A DNA stretch of 64,000 nucleotides from DASZTV01 sp036267875 (GCA_036267875.1 DATAVE010000113.1:54469-118468), one strand, 5' to 3'. Counted from the stretch's first letter, positions 1 to 8,819 are shown. Numbers and translations are program-made. Notes: generated by a model from the sequence alone, not told the origin.

Positions 1-51
1 CGCCACTGCGCCGCGAGGTCGGTCACCTGGGCAGCGTATGAGGAGGCGGGG

Positions 52-1161
52 TTGCTCGCGACTGGCTACGGGCAGATGTTGGAGATGGATACCTGGACCC
101 TCCGCTCGTACGGTGACGTGCCCGCGCCCTCGTCGTACCAGCCTCCCGCGCTGCCGTCAGCCCGCGGCCCGGTGACCGAGTGGCTGCTCGACGTACTGGT
201 CCAGCCGCCGCACGACTGCGGTAGGCCGCCGGCGGTCGCCGACGACCCGATCACCGGCGAGGACAGCGCGCTAGCGCTCTATCTCATGTACGAGCTGCAC
301 TACCGCGGGCTCGCGGGCGTGGTCGACGAGTGGGAGTGGGAGCCGTCGTTGCTCGCCGCCCGACGAACGTTCGAGGCGGCGTTCCTCGATGCGCTCGGCC
401 AGCAGGTGCCGATGCCTCCGGTGCCGATCGACATCGCAGACGCCTTGCGCGCCCGGACCGATTCCGGCTCTGATGACGGGCCGTCGTTGTCCAACTATTG
501 CGAGTTCGAAGCCTCTGAGACCCAGCTCCGGGAGGTGTGTGTCCACCGCAGCGCTTGGCAGCTGAAGGAGGCCGATCCGCACACCTGGGCCCTGCCGAGG
601 CTCGGTGGTCGCCCGAAGGCCGCATTGGCAAAGATTCAAGGGGGCGAGTACGGCGATGGCGAGGAGCGCGACGTCCATCAGAATCTCTTTGCGCTGACGT
701 TGTCGCTGCTCGATCTCGATCCGCAGTACGGCGCGTATCTGGACTACCTACCTGGTGTGACACTCGCGTCCGTCAATCTCGTATCGGTGTTTGGTCTGCA
801 TCGGCGGTGGGTGGCGGCGTTGGTCGGGCATCTTGCCGCCTTTGAGATGAGCTCGGTCACTCCGATGGCTGCCTACTCTGCCGGGTTGCGGCGGCTCGGC
901 TACTCACAGGACGCGTGTCACTTCTTCGACACCCACGTCGTCGCCGACGCCCACCATCAGCAGCTCGCCGCGGACGAGCTGGCCGCGGGCCTGGTCGAGC
1001 AGCAACCTCGTGCCGGTGCCGAGATCTTGTGGGGCGCCGACTGCATGGGCTGGATCGAGGGCCAGCTCAGCGACCATGTGCTTGGCGCGTGGCAGGACCA
1101 TCGCTCGTCATTGCGTCGTCCGCTCGCGACAACCTTTCTCAGGTCGGCGGCGTTCTCTTAG
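52..1161 (+). CDS. iron-containing redox enzyme, haem-oxygenase fold
   Basis: The 369-residue protein resembles the haem-oxygenase-like iron-containing redox enzymes of actinobacteria. Candidate metal ligands are an E-x2-H pair in YELHYRG near residue 81 and an H-x4-D-x2-H pattern in THVVADAHHQQ near residue 296. The TTG start at 52 is chosen because AGGAGG lies at 41-46, five bases upstream; in-frame ATG codons at 76 and 85 are alternatives. There is no signal peptide, so it should be cytoplasmic. It lies 13 bases before an ECF sigma gene and probably shares its transcript. Family assignment is from motif and overall look; the substrate is unknown. Confidence 0.7.
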   Translation: MLATGYGQMLEMDTWTLRSYGDVPAPSSYQPPALPSARGPVTEWLLDVLVQPPHDCGRPPAVADDPITGEDSALALYLMYELHYRGLAGVVDEWEWEPSLLAARRTFEAAFLDALGQQVPMPPVPIDIADALRARTDSGSDDGPSLSNYCEFEASETQLREVCVHRSAWQLKEADPHTWALPRLGGRPKAALAKIQGGEYGDGEERDVHQNLFALTLSLLDLDPQYGAYLDYLPGVTLASVNLVSVFGLHRRWVAALVGHLAAFEMSSVTPMAAYSAGLRRLGYSQDACHFFDTHVVADAHHQQLAADELAAGLVEQQPRAGAEILWGADCMGWIEGQLSDHVLGAWQDHRSSLRRPLATTFLRSAAFS

Positions 1162-1174
1162 GTGTGACACCAGA

Positions 1175-1696
1175 GTGCTGTCGGTGATCCCGACGCCGGA
1201 GCGACGGGCGTTCGAGGCCTTCGTCGGTGAGTCCTCCACCCGCCTCGTTCGTACGGCGTATCTGCTGTGCGGCGATCGAGGGCACGCCGAGGACCTGGTC
1301 CAGACCGCGTTGCTGCGTACCGCTCGTCATTGGCGCGCCGCACGGCGGCAGCCCCACGCCTATGCGCGTGCCGTCGTCGTCAACCTCGCGAAGGATCGCT
1401 GGCGCGCGCTCGACCGGCGGGTGCCCGAGGTCTCGCTGGCTGCGTCGGTCGACCTTGCTACGGCTTGTGATGGGACGGCCGACCTGCTCGACCGGCATGC
1501 CATGGTCGCAGCGTTCGCCGGGCTTCCCGAGGGACAGCGAACCGTGCTGGTGCTCCGCTTCTTCGAAGACCTCTCGGTCGAGGACACCGCCAAGGCGATC
1601 GGCTGCACGACCGGAACCGTCAAGTCTCAGACCTCGCGAGCGCTCGTCGCGCTCCGCGCAATCCTCGACACCAAGGAGACCTCGCATGCTCACTGA
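1175..1696 (+). CDS. SigE-family ECF RNA polymerase sigma factor
   Basis: This 173-residue ECF sigma factor has region 2 (residues about 8-75, with HAEDLVQTALLR as the core-binding helix) and region 4 (about 110-170, with LPEGQRTVLVLRFFEDLS and a helix-turn-helix in the GCTTGTVKSQTSRAL stretch). It resembles the compact SigE-type (ECF41-unrelated) sigma factors common in actinobacteria. GTG at 1175 or 1184 can start it; the reading frame extends further upstream but that part overlaps the preceding gene and does not look like sigma. It overlaps the next gene by 11 bases, so translation is probably coupled to that membrane partner. Confidence 0.88.
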   Translation: MLSVIPTPERRAFEAFVGESSTRLVRTAYLLCGDRGHAEDLVQTALLRTARHWRAARRQPHAYARAVVVNLAKDRWRALDRRVPEVSLAASVDLATACDGTADLLDRHAMVAAFAGLPEGQRTVLVLRFFEDLSVEDTAKAIGCTTGTVKSQTSRALVALRAILDTKETSHAH

Positions 1697-2255
1697 TGAC
1701 CAACTGACCCGAGAGCTTGCCGACGTGTTCCACGCGACGACCCACGGCTTGGCCTACGACGGGCGAGTGCCGAAGGGTCCACGTACGCCGATGTACGTCG
1801 CGCCGGCTGTCGCGGTGGTCGGCGCCGCGGCGCTGGCGGTCGTCGCGACTTCGGGCGGTGACCGCCCTGGCCAAATGCAGGTCCACAGCGGCTTGCAGCC
1901 GTACGTCGCCGGGCCGCAGCACACCGCGCACCCGCACCTGAAGCTCGTCACCCGCAAGATTCGGCTCGCTGGATTCACGATGAGCTACACCGAGCCCTCT
2001 GTCGACCACCCGATGGTCGCGACTGTCATCACCTCGGTGCCCGCATCGGCCGAGTCGGTTCAAGGTGACGACGCGACGACGCAGTACTGGATCGGCGTGG
2101 ACCCGTCGACCGGATGGGAGACCGGCTACGTCGTGACCGCGGACGGCTTCAAGATGTCGATCGGCTCGGCCGACGCGACTCGCGATGAGCTGCTCGCGAT
2201 GTTCCAGGGTGCCGAGCCGCAGATGGTCCCGCTGGTGGGTGCGAGCAACAGCTAG
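1686..2255 (+). CDS. single-pass membrane protein, probable partner of the SigE-type sigma factor
   Basis: The 189-residue protein has a short cytoplasmic N terminus, one transmembrane helix at about residues 39-56 (alanine/valine rich, followed by SGGDRP) and an extracytoplasmic domain. The ATG at 1686 lies inside the end of the sigma gene (11-base overlap). Size, topology and position match the anti-sigma or sensor partners found next to SigE-type sigma factors, but no zinc-binding HxxxCxxC motif is seen. The regulatory role is therefore inferred from context only. Confidence 0.6.
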   Translation: MLTDDQLTRELADVFHATTHGLAYDGRVPKGPRTPMYVAPAVAVVGAAALAVVATSGGDRPGQMQVHSGLQPYVAGPQHTAHPHLKLVTRKIRLAGFTMSYTEPSVDHPMVATVITSVPASAESVQGDDATTQYWIGVDPSTGWETGYVVTADGFKMSIGSADATRDELLAMFQGAEPQMVPLVGASNS

Positions 2256-2352
2256 TTGTCAAGATCGAATCTGGTTCTGCGGACAAGATTTCTGGTTTAT
2301 TTGCAACGAATCCGGCCCCGATTCTGTCGTAGGTCGGTCGTAGGTTCCCTAC

Positions 2353-3461
2353 ATGCGGGACACGGCGATCGATCTGCTCGATGCAGCGATCGATGCCCTC
2401 GCGGCTGAGGATCGTCACGGCCTGCCCGACCGTGTTCTGCTGGATCGCCACGCCCAGCTGTTGCGAGCGAAGCGCCGTCTGGATGGGATCGGCGCCGAAG
2501 ACCTGCAGATCATCGACCGTCGCCACGCCACCACAGCGGAGTGCGGTCGGTCGACGCGTGGTTGGTTGGTCGAGGAGCAGCTGCTTTCACCTGGCGAGGC
2601 GGTGTCGAAGCTGCGGGTTGCCCGCGCCGGGAGCACCCGCCCGGCCGTGATCGAGGCGATGCGCGACGGGGAAATCTCTCATTCCCACGCCACCGCGATC
2701 ATGAGCTTCCTACTCAAGCTCGACGCGGACACCCGCGAGGTCGCGGAGCGGGAGCTGGTCAAGGTCGCGAAGGTCAGCGACCCGGGAACGTTGAACCGGA
2801 CGCTTCGTGAGATGACCGACCGGCTGTGCCTGGATGAGACCGCCGAGGAACGCGCGGCGCGTCAGTACGAAGGCCGCTGGCTGAAGCTGACTGAGACCTT
2901 CCAGGGAATGACCCGGTTCGAAGCGATGCGCGGCCCGGTCCAATCCGCAGTCGTTCGGACCGCGCTCACCTCGCTGTCCGGCAAGAACGGTGAGCTCGAT
3001 GATCGGCACATCGGGAAGCGTCGCGCCGACGCGCTCGTCGAGCTCGCCCGGATGGCCATGAACGCCGGTGGGCTTCCCGAGACAGCAGGTGAGCCGACCC
3101 AGTGCGTGGTCGCGACCGATCTCGAGGACCTCAGGCGTGACCTTCAGCCCGGTGACGCCACGCGGTCGATCGTCCTTGCCGCGACTGCCTCACCGGGCAC
3201 AGGTTGAGCACTCGCGGCGCAACACTAAGGAGCGCCCGAGCGCAACGAGCCCGGGTACGCAACGCCCGTGGGCGCGACCCGTTGCGCCGTGAGCGCTCAG
3301 CCGGCGTCCTCGCGACACCATGAAGACCACTGGGCCAGAGGCGGCCGTACCGATCTCGCCAACGGCATCTACCTGTGCGCCCACCACCACTGTGCGCCCA
3401 CCACACGACCTGGGCCTTCACTCGCAACAAAGCCGGCCAAGTCGAGATCCGAAGAACCTAG
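2353..3461 (+). pseudogene. DUF222/HNH endonuclease (13E12-type), frameshifted and interrupted
   Basis: An intact DUF222 domain runs in frame 1 from ATG 2353 to a stop at 3205-3207. The matching HNH domain follows downstream: HHEDHWARGG, then TDLANGIYLCAHHH, is again in frame 1 (about 3310-3390). The usual C-terminal tail (HTTWAFTRN...VEIRRT) then continues in frame 3 to a TAG at 3459-3461. The segment between the DUF222 part and the HNH part is garbled across frames. At least one stop and two frame changes therefore separate parts that are one polypeptide in intact family members. These proteins are multicopy in actinobacteria and are suspected mobile endonucleases; this copy looks dead. A product of only 284 residues without the nuclease domain could still be made. 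Confidence 0.8.
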
Positions 3462-3800
3462 AGCCAAGCAAGCACTGACTCGCGCCTGATGCTGATCTAC
3501 AACCGCGCAGCGAAGTACGTGCTGGCGATTTGCGCTGCCCTTCTGCAGCCACACTGACGCCAGAGCGTCGATGCATCTTTCGCCGACGGGCTCATAGGTG
3601 AAGCCGAGCGGGCGTACTCGGCCAGAATCCGACCGAGGGCCTTTCGGCGGACCAACCGCATAGCGCGATCGTCCGCTGAGCTCCAGGCCGAGCATTAGGT
3701 GCCGCTGCACGCCGGTGCCGGCACGACCGTGGGCCCACGTCGGTCAGCCGCACTAGGTCGACTGTGATTGTGCAGACATGGACCGGAAATAGTTGAGGTC
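3462..3800. other. intergenic stretch with a possible decayed coding remnant
   Basis: This 339-base gap holds no convincing intact gene. On the minus strand, from about 3710 down to about 3530, a frame starting with GTG reads as protein-like sequence (LMLGLELSGR near its start, then GFTYEPVGER) with mostly G/C third positions. It then runs antisense into the HNH pseudogene. I do not recognise the family. It may be the broken end of a gene lost during decay of this locus, or chance. Confidence 0.3.
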
Positions 3801-4595
3801 GTGACGGACGACATCTGGGCTGGTTTGGTCGACAAGTTCGTGGACGGTGCGTACGCGACCGTCAAGGGTTACGTCCGCACGTACGTGATGCACCAGCAGC
3901 TGCTTGAACATCTGCCGAAGCCGCCAGCGACGGTGCTCGATGTCGGTGGCGGCGCGGGCCACCAGTGCTTCCCGCTGGCGCAGCTCGGGTACGACGTGAC
4001 CTTGCTCGACTCGTCATCGGCGATGCTCGACAATGCTCGAGCGCGCCTCGATCGGCTGCCTGACGAAGCGCAAGGTCGGGTCACGTTGTTGGAGGCGTCG
4101 GGGGAGCAGGCCGATCAAGCAGTGAATGGAAGACGTTTCGACGCCGTTCTGTGCCACGGCGTGCTCGGCTATCTCGAGCATCCTGAGGTGCTGGTCGGTG
4201 AGCTCTGCCGATGCGTCGCGCCTGGCGGGCTGGTCTCGATCATGACCGGCAACGCGAATGCCACAGCGGTCCAGCCGGCGATGGAGCAGCGCTGGAACGA
4301 CGCGCTCGCGGCATTCGACGAGCGGACTGGGATCGGGGTGCTTGGTGTGCGGGGTCGGGCCGACTCGGTCGAGGAGGTCAGCGAGCTCATCGCGAGCCAT
4401 GGCGTCGAGCCAGTGCGGTGGTACGGCGTATGGCTGTTCGTCGACTGGCTCGAGTTCGCCGGGACCGAGCTGGACGCCGACAACGCAGCACAGGTCGCGG
4501 CGACTGCTGCCGTCGAGCTCGAAGCAAGCAAGCGCGACCCGTATCGCCAGCTCAGCCGGGTCTTCCATCTCGTGGGTCGCAAGCAGGCTGTATAA
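3801..4595 (+). CDS. class I SAM-dependent methyltransferase
   Basis: The 264-residue protein has a Rossmann methyltransferase core. Motif I is VLDVGGGAG at about residues 46-54, an acidic post-I residue follows in VTLLDSS, and FDAVLCHGVLGYLEHP gives the motif IV/V region. It resembles the tRNA-modifying CmoM/SmtA group and general small-molecule methyltransferases; the substrate cannot be told. GTG 3801, preceded by TTGAGG, is preferred to an in-frame TTG at 3768. The gene stands alone, upstream of a secreted-protein gene on the same strand. Confidence 0.8.
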   Translation: MTDDIWAGLVDKFVDGAYATVKGYVRTYVMHQQLLEHLPKPPATVLDVGGGAGHQCFPLAQLGYDVTLLDSSSAMLDNARARLDRLPDEAQGRVTLLEASGEQADQAVNGRRFDAVLCHGVLGYLEHPEVLVGELCRCVAPGGLVSIMTGNANATAVQPAMEQRWNDALAAFDERTGIGVLGVRGRADSVEEVSELIASHGVEPVRWYGVWLFVDWLEFAGTELDADNAAQVAATAAVELEASKRDPYRQLSRVFHLVGRKQAV

Positions 4596-4645
4596 GGCGA
4601 GACGGTCGGTGGAGGGCTTGGCCCGGGCGTAGCGAAGCCTTGGTC

Positions 4646-6175
4646 ATGCAGTTTCGATCCGGTCTGCTTGTGGCGACCCTTGTCGTGGCCTCCGGCGGAA
4701 TGGCCCTCGGTGCAGACGTGGCGGCGGCAGCGTCGCGGCAGCCGGTCGTCCTGGTCGGATCGGCTCCAGGTAGCTGGTCGGTTACGGCGTACGTTGATCC
4801 GCATCCGCAACGGCATGTCGAAGGCCCAGTCCGCCACCCGCAGGTGGCGGCGCTGCGCGCTGGCTGTGCAGAGGCCCGCGGTGGCCGCGAGTCCGAGTCG
4901 GCCATCGGCGAGGGGATTGTGTCGCTGACCCTGTCCGCTCCGGGAACGACGTGGGCCAGCTCGACGAAGATCTCAGTCGACGTTGATGTGCAGGTCGACG
5001 GTCGCGGCGCGCAGCAGATCGTGCTGTTCCAGGGTGCGCAGCCGGCGGTCTATCAGGGGTACGTCGGCAGGCTGCGCACCGGCTCGCACTGTGTCATCGT
5101 CAAGGTCGATCCGAAGCGGTCAAGCGACCTCGCGGAGCCGGTCGTCGACGTCTTTGGCGTCAGCCTTGGAGTCGTCCCGAGAAGCAGTCCGGCATACCTC
5201 GGGCTTACCCACGCCCCGGTGATGTACGGCCGCACCAGCTCTGCGCAGCGCGATGCGCAGCTCATCACCGACGTGACGCAGAACCCGGACGCGAACGGCA
5301 AGGACACCGACTTGTCGTACACCGTCATCTGGACCCGTGAGGACGTCGGCGATGGAACGGTGCCGGCGTACGAGTGGGGTCTGTGGGGACGGATGACCGA
5401 CGTTGAGACCGTCCTCCAGGAGGTCGTGACGCCATCCGGCCGGATCGTGAAGGCGGCCTACCTGTCTTGCGGCTGCGAGAAGCTCCCGCTCTATCCCGAC
5501 GCGCTGCCCGCGCCTCCGATCGGCAGCGAGTACGACGCGCCCTATCCGGCGAGCGGAACTCCTGCTGCTTTGGGCGACCACCTCGTGCTGCGTGATGCGA
5601 CCGGCAACAACGACATGTCGCCGTACAAGACCACCGGATATCGCCTCCAGCAGGTCCCGGTCGCCGGGCCGGCAGACGGGCAGGCCCGCGAGGTCGTCAT
5701 GGACGAGCATCCGTGGACGTACGGGATCTCCAACCAGGACGTCGCTCGCACCACTGTGGAGTCCAGCGATCCCCGATCGCTGCTGGCTGGCGGCTATCCG
5801 CAGTACCTGATCGTTGACCTCGATGTGAATGCGACCGGTACGAAGTCCGTTGCGGTCGGTGTGCAGCTGCGCGGCGACGCGACGTGGTGGACCAACGACT
5901 ACGCGCAAACAGCTGGCATTCCGACGACCTTCCCCTTCTACACGGGCGGACACGGGCGGACTGTGATCAAGCTGCCGGCCGGCTGGCATTCGAAGCAGAT
6001 CTCCGCGCTTCGCCTGGTGCTCAACGGCCGGATCGGCGGCCCGACGCCGAAGCTCACTTCGCGGCCAGTGATCCATCTCATCGAGGTGACGGATGACTAC
6101 AGCGTCAGGATGCGTCGTCTCCCGAAGCTCACCGTCACCACCGGCACTCAGCTGCTGCCGGGCCTGCCGATCTGA
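4646..6175 (+). CDS. large secreted protein of unknown function
   Basis: The 509-residue protein starts MQFRSGLL and has a typical signal peptide ending near ADVAAAASR at about residue 30. The mature part is rich in beta-strand-like stretches and aromatic residues and has a CGC motif (SCGCEKL) but no transmembrane helix. No family is recognised. Upstream in the same frame there is only a shadow of the methyltransferase gene, which supports the ATG at 4646. Its 3' end overlaps the convergent monooxygenase gene by 28 bases, so both stop codons lie inside the other gene. It could be a carbohydrate-binding or cell-surface protein, but nothing in the sequence decides this. Confidence 0.65.
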   Translation: MQFRSGLLVATLVVASGGMALGADVAAAASRQPVVLVGSAPGSWSVTAYVDPHPQRHVEGPVRHPQVAALRAGCAEARGGRESESAIGEGIVSLTLSAPGTTWASSTKISVDVDVQVDGRGAQQIVLFQGAQPAVYQGYVGRLRTGSHCVIVKVDPKRSSDLAEPVVDVFGVSLGVVPRSSPAYLGLTHAPVMYGRTSSAQRDAQLITDVTQNPDANGKDTDLSYTVIWTREDVGDGTVPAYEWGLWGRMTDVETVLQEVVTPSGRIVKAAYLSCGCEKLPLYPDALPAPPIGSEYDAPYPASGTPAALGDHLVLRDATGNNDMSPYKTTGYRLQQVPVAGPADGQAREVVMDEHPWTYGISNQDVARTTVESSDPRSLLAGGYPQYLIVDLDVNATGTKSVAVGVQLRGDATWWTNDYAQTAGIPTTFPFYTGGHGRTVIKLPAGWHSKQISALRLVLNGRIGGPTPKLTSRPVIHLIEVTDDYSVRMRRLPKLTVTTGTQLLPGLPI

Positions 6176-7767
6176 TCATCGAACACGAATGGCTCGTAGT
6201 CGTGCGCTTTCGATTCCGCGATGAGTGAGAGCAGCTTGGGCCGCCCGGCTGCGTTGAGCAGGTACTTGCGCGGCTTGCCGGGCACGTTCGTACCGAAGTA
6301 GTAGCTCTTCTCCGTGAACGACGGCGGCCGGCTCGCGGCGCGGTCGATCATCGCCGTCCAGCGGTCCTCGGTCTCGGTCGTGACCTCGATCGTGGTCGCA
6401 GCTCGATCGCGCGCGGCAATCAACAGCTCGGTGATGAAGTCGACCTGGTCGCCGTTGTACCGCGGATTGTTGCCGGCCGCGGCGTGCGGACCGCCGGGGA
6501 AGAAAAAGTTCGGGAACCCGGCGGTCTGCAGCCCGAGGTACGTCGACGGTCCGTCGGCCCAGTGGTCGGTGAGCGCTACTCCGTCTGCTCCGACGATCCC
6601 TATCCGTGACAGAGCGCCGGTGCCGAAGTCGAATCCGGTCGCCCACACGATGACGTCAAGCTCCTGAAAGCCGTCGACGGTGTCGATGCCGGTGGGCATC
6701 ACCCGCAGAATCGGCGTTGCCTCGAGACTGACGAGTGAGACCTTCGGGTCATTGAACGCCTCGAAGTAGTCGGTGACGAACGGCGGGCGCTTCTCGCCGA
6801 ATCGGTGGTCCTTCGGGATCAGCTGGTCCGCGACCGCGGGGCTTGCGACAAGCCCGCGGATCTTCGCGGCCATGAACTCACACCACGCGTCGTTCGCCGC
6901 CTCGTCGAAGGTGAGGTCGAGGTAGTGGCTGACGATCTTGCCGAAGCCAGGCTTCGCCCACATCTGCTCGTAGAACGCGAGCCGATCGTCGAGCGAGTCG
7001 TCGGAGGACTTTCGGTCGCCGGGCGGGTGCAGGAACCCGGCGAGCGAGGTGTCGAGGGTGTGTTTGATCGCGGCGAAGTCGGCACGTAACTGCGTCTGCT
7101 CCTCCGCGGTGATGGGGGAGTTGTTCAGCGGCGTGCACCAGTTCGGGGTGCGCTGGTAGACGGTCAGTGAGGCGACCTCGTCCAGGACTGCGGGAACGAG
7201 CTGAACGCCACTCGACCCGGTTCCGATGATCGCTACCCGCTTGCCGGTGAGGTCGACTGCCTCGGCTGGCCACAGTCCGGTGTGCAGCTGTACGCCGCCG
7301 AAGTCCTCGCGGCCGGGTACATCCGGAAAGAACGGCACTGACAAGACGCCCGTGGCCGCGATGAGGAATCGCGCGCTCGTCGTGGTGCCGTCATTCGTCG
7401 TCACAGTCCAGGTCGCTGCCGTCTCGTCGTACGTCGCCGCGGTGACGTGCGCGCCGAGCCGGATATCGCGGCGGAGGTCGAAGCGGTCGACGACGTGGTT
7501 GAGGTAGCGCTCGATCTCCGGCTGCCCGGCGAAGTGCTCCGACCATTCCCAGTCGTTGAACAGCTCCTCGGAGAACAGATAGCCGTAGGTGTAGCTCTCG
7601 GAGTCGAACCGCGCCCCCGGATAGCGGTTCCAGAACCAGGTCCCGCCGACGCCGTCACCCGCCTCGAGCAGCAACGCGGAGAAGCCGGCCTCGCGGGCGC
7701 GGTAGAGTTGATAGATCCCGGTGATGCCGGCACCGACGATCAGTACGTCGACCTCGGCCTCTGTCAT
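6148..7767 (-). CDS. Baeyer-Villiger flavin monooxygenase
   Basis: This 539-residue flavoprotein should use FAD, NADPH and O2 to insert oxygen next to a ketone, forming an ester or lactone. The FAD-binding GAGITG is at residues 12-17 and the NADPH-binding GTGSSG at about 182-187. The Baeyer-Villiger fingerprint F-x-G-x3-H-x3-W-P is exact at 156-167 (FGGVQLHTGLWP), so it is not a plain N-oxygenase. Length fits the cyclohexanone/phenylacetone monooxygenase group. It is divergent from an NTF2-fold gene, and a 16-bp palindrome sits 10 bases before its ATG, suggesting ligand-controlled repression. The substrate is unknown. Confidence 0.92.
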   Translation of the reverse strand: MTEAEVDVLIVGAGITGIYQLYRAREAGFSALLLEAGDGVGGTWFWNRYPGARFDSESYTYGYLFSEELFNDWEWSEHFAGQPEIERYLNHVVDRFDLRRDIRLGAHVTAATYDETAATWTVTTNDGTTTSARFLIAATGVLSVPFFPDVPGREDFGGVQLHTGLWPAEAVDLTGKRVAIIGTGSSGVQLVPAVLDEVASLTVYQRTPNWCTPLNNSPITAEEQTQLRADFAAIKHTLDTSLAGFLHPPGDRKSSDDSLDDRLAFYEQMWAKPGFGKIVSHYLDLTFDEAANDAWCEFMAAKIRGLVASPAVADQLIPKDHRFGEKRPPFVTDYFEAFNDPKVSLVSLEATPILRVMPTGIDTVDGFQELDVIVWATGFDFGTGALSRIGIVGADGVALTDHWADGPSTYLGLQTAGFPNFFFPGGPHAAAGNNPRYNGDQVDFITELLIAARDRAATTIEVTTETEDRWTAMIDRAASRPPSFTEKSYYFGTNVPGKPRKYLLNAAGRPKLLSLIAESKAHDYEPFVFDDQIGRPGSS

Positions 7768-7777
7768 GGCGAGCGAG

Positions 7778-7793
7778 TGTACCGATCGGTACA
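7778..7793. promoter_or_regulatory. perfect 16-bp palindrome, probable TetR-type operator
   Basis: TGTACCGATCGGTACA is its own reverse complement and lies in the 47-base gap between the divergent monooxygenase and NTF2-fold genes. GCGAG (7773-7777) and CTCGC (7796-7800) extend the dyad imperfectly. ACCGATCGGT-like cores are typical of TetR-family operators, and the position can control both genes at once. No tetR gene is in the window, so the regulator would act from elsewhere. Confidence 0.7.
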
Positions 7794-7814
7794 GCCTCGC
7801 TACAGTTGCCCGCG

Positions 7815-8213
7815 ATGAGCGCAGAGCTGAGCTTCGGAGAGGTCTTCGCGGGTGTCATGACCGCGATTGCGCAGTACAACCACGCCGTCGACGATGGCCG
7901 GACCGACGACGCCGTCGCGACCTACTGCGCCGACGGGAGCTGTGACATCCCTGGCCTCGGTGCCCACGAGGGACACGAAGCACTGCGTGCGGCCTACGCG
8001 CGCGTCGAGCCGAAGGCACCCCAGCGGCACATGGTCAGTGGCACGCACGTCACCGAATGGTCAGCCGACAAGGCGACCGCGGTCAGTGATTTCGCGTTTC
8101 TGATCAAGCGAGATGGGGCGTGGGGCGTCATGCTCACCGGCCGCTATACCGACGAGCTCTGCCGTGACGGCGAGGTGTGGCGCTTTCATCGCCGCGTCGG
8201 CGCCTTCACCTGA
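7815..8213 (+). CDS. SnoaL/NTF2-fold protein (nuclear transport factor 2 family)
   Basis: The 132-residue protein matches the length and pattern of SnoaL-like proteins: an N-terminal helix with YNHAVDDGRTDDAVATYCADG, then GHEALRAAYARV, a central HMVSGTHVTEW strand and a C-terminal VWRFHRRVGAF strand. Such proteins are steroid or polyketide isomerases, hydratases or small ligand binders. The ATG at 7815 is preferred over an in-frame TTG at 7806. It is divergent from the Baeyer-Villiger monooxygenase and shares its operator region, so both may act on the same ketone or steroid-like compound. That link is inference. Confidence 0.75.
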   Translation: MSAELSFGEVFAGVMTAIAQYNHAVDDGRTDDAVATYCADGSCDIPGLGAHEGHEALRAAYARVEPKAPQRHMVSGTHVTEWSADKATAVSDFAFLIKRDGAWGVMLTGRYTDELCRDGEVWRFHRRVGAFT

Positions 8214-8226
8214 GGTGAGCTAGTCC

Positions 8227-8787
8227 CTACCCGACGCGGGTCCGGTAGTCGAGGCGGACGGTGCCGCCGCGGAAGCGTTGTACGTCGACCAGCTCGAGGT
8301 CGGTTCGTAGCCCGATCGGGAAGACCGGCTTCCCGCCGCCGACCGTCACCGGCACCATGAGCAGCTGGACGTCGTCGACGAGCCCGGCAGCAAGAGCCGT
8401 CGCTGCAAGCTCCGAGCCGCCGACGGATAGGTCTCGATCGCTCGCGGCCTTGAGGGCCCGGATCCCCGCGGGATCGAACTCCGTGACGAGGCTGGTCTTC
8501 GGCGTCTCGACCGAGGTGAGGGTGCGAGAGAACACGACCTTGTCGGCTCCTCGCCAGATCGCGCCGTAGTCCGCGACGACGGCGGTGTCCTGCAAGCTGC
8601 TCGTGTCCTGCCAGACCCGCATCGTCTCGTACATCCGGCGCCCATATAGATAGGTGCCGATCGCCCGTTCGCGCTGGTTTACCGCGCGATGGACCTCTTC
8701 GTCGGGCGCCGCCCAGTCGAATGCTCCCGCGGCGTCCTCGACGTAGCCGTCGAGCGAGCAGATCGCGGAGTAGACGAGACGGCCCAT
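8227..8787 (-). CDS. DHFR/RibD C-terminal fold reductase
   Basis: The 186-residue protein begins MGRLVYSAICSLDGYVED, the usual opening of RibD C-terminal-domain (dihydrofolate reductase family) proteins. It also has the later glycine-rich DLSVGGSELAATAL cofactor loop and the VTVGGGKPVFP motif. It should bind NADPH and reduce an unknown substrate. In the same frame the reading continues 44 codons further upstream, but the family alignment and the loss of protein-like sequence place the ATG at 8787. It is convergent with the NTF2-fold gene (13 bases apart) and divergent from the iron importer, whose iron-box-like site lies in the shared upstream gap. Confidence 0.82.
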   Translation of the reverse strand: MGRLVYSAICSLDGYVEDAAGAFDWAAPDEEVHRAVNQRERAIGTYLYGRRMYETMRVWQDTSSLQDTAVVADYGAIWRGADKVVFSRTLTSVETPKTSLVTEFDPAGIRALKAASDRDLSVGGSELAATALAAGLVDDVQLLMVPVTVGGGKPVFPIGLRTDLELVDVQRFRGGTVRLDYRTRVG

Positions 8788-8819
8788 TCCGCCACCCTGC
8801 CATGACGGCGGATTCGAAG

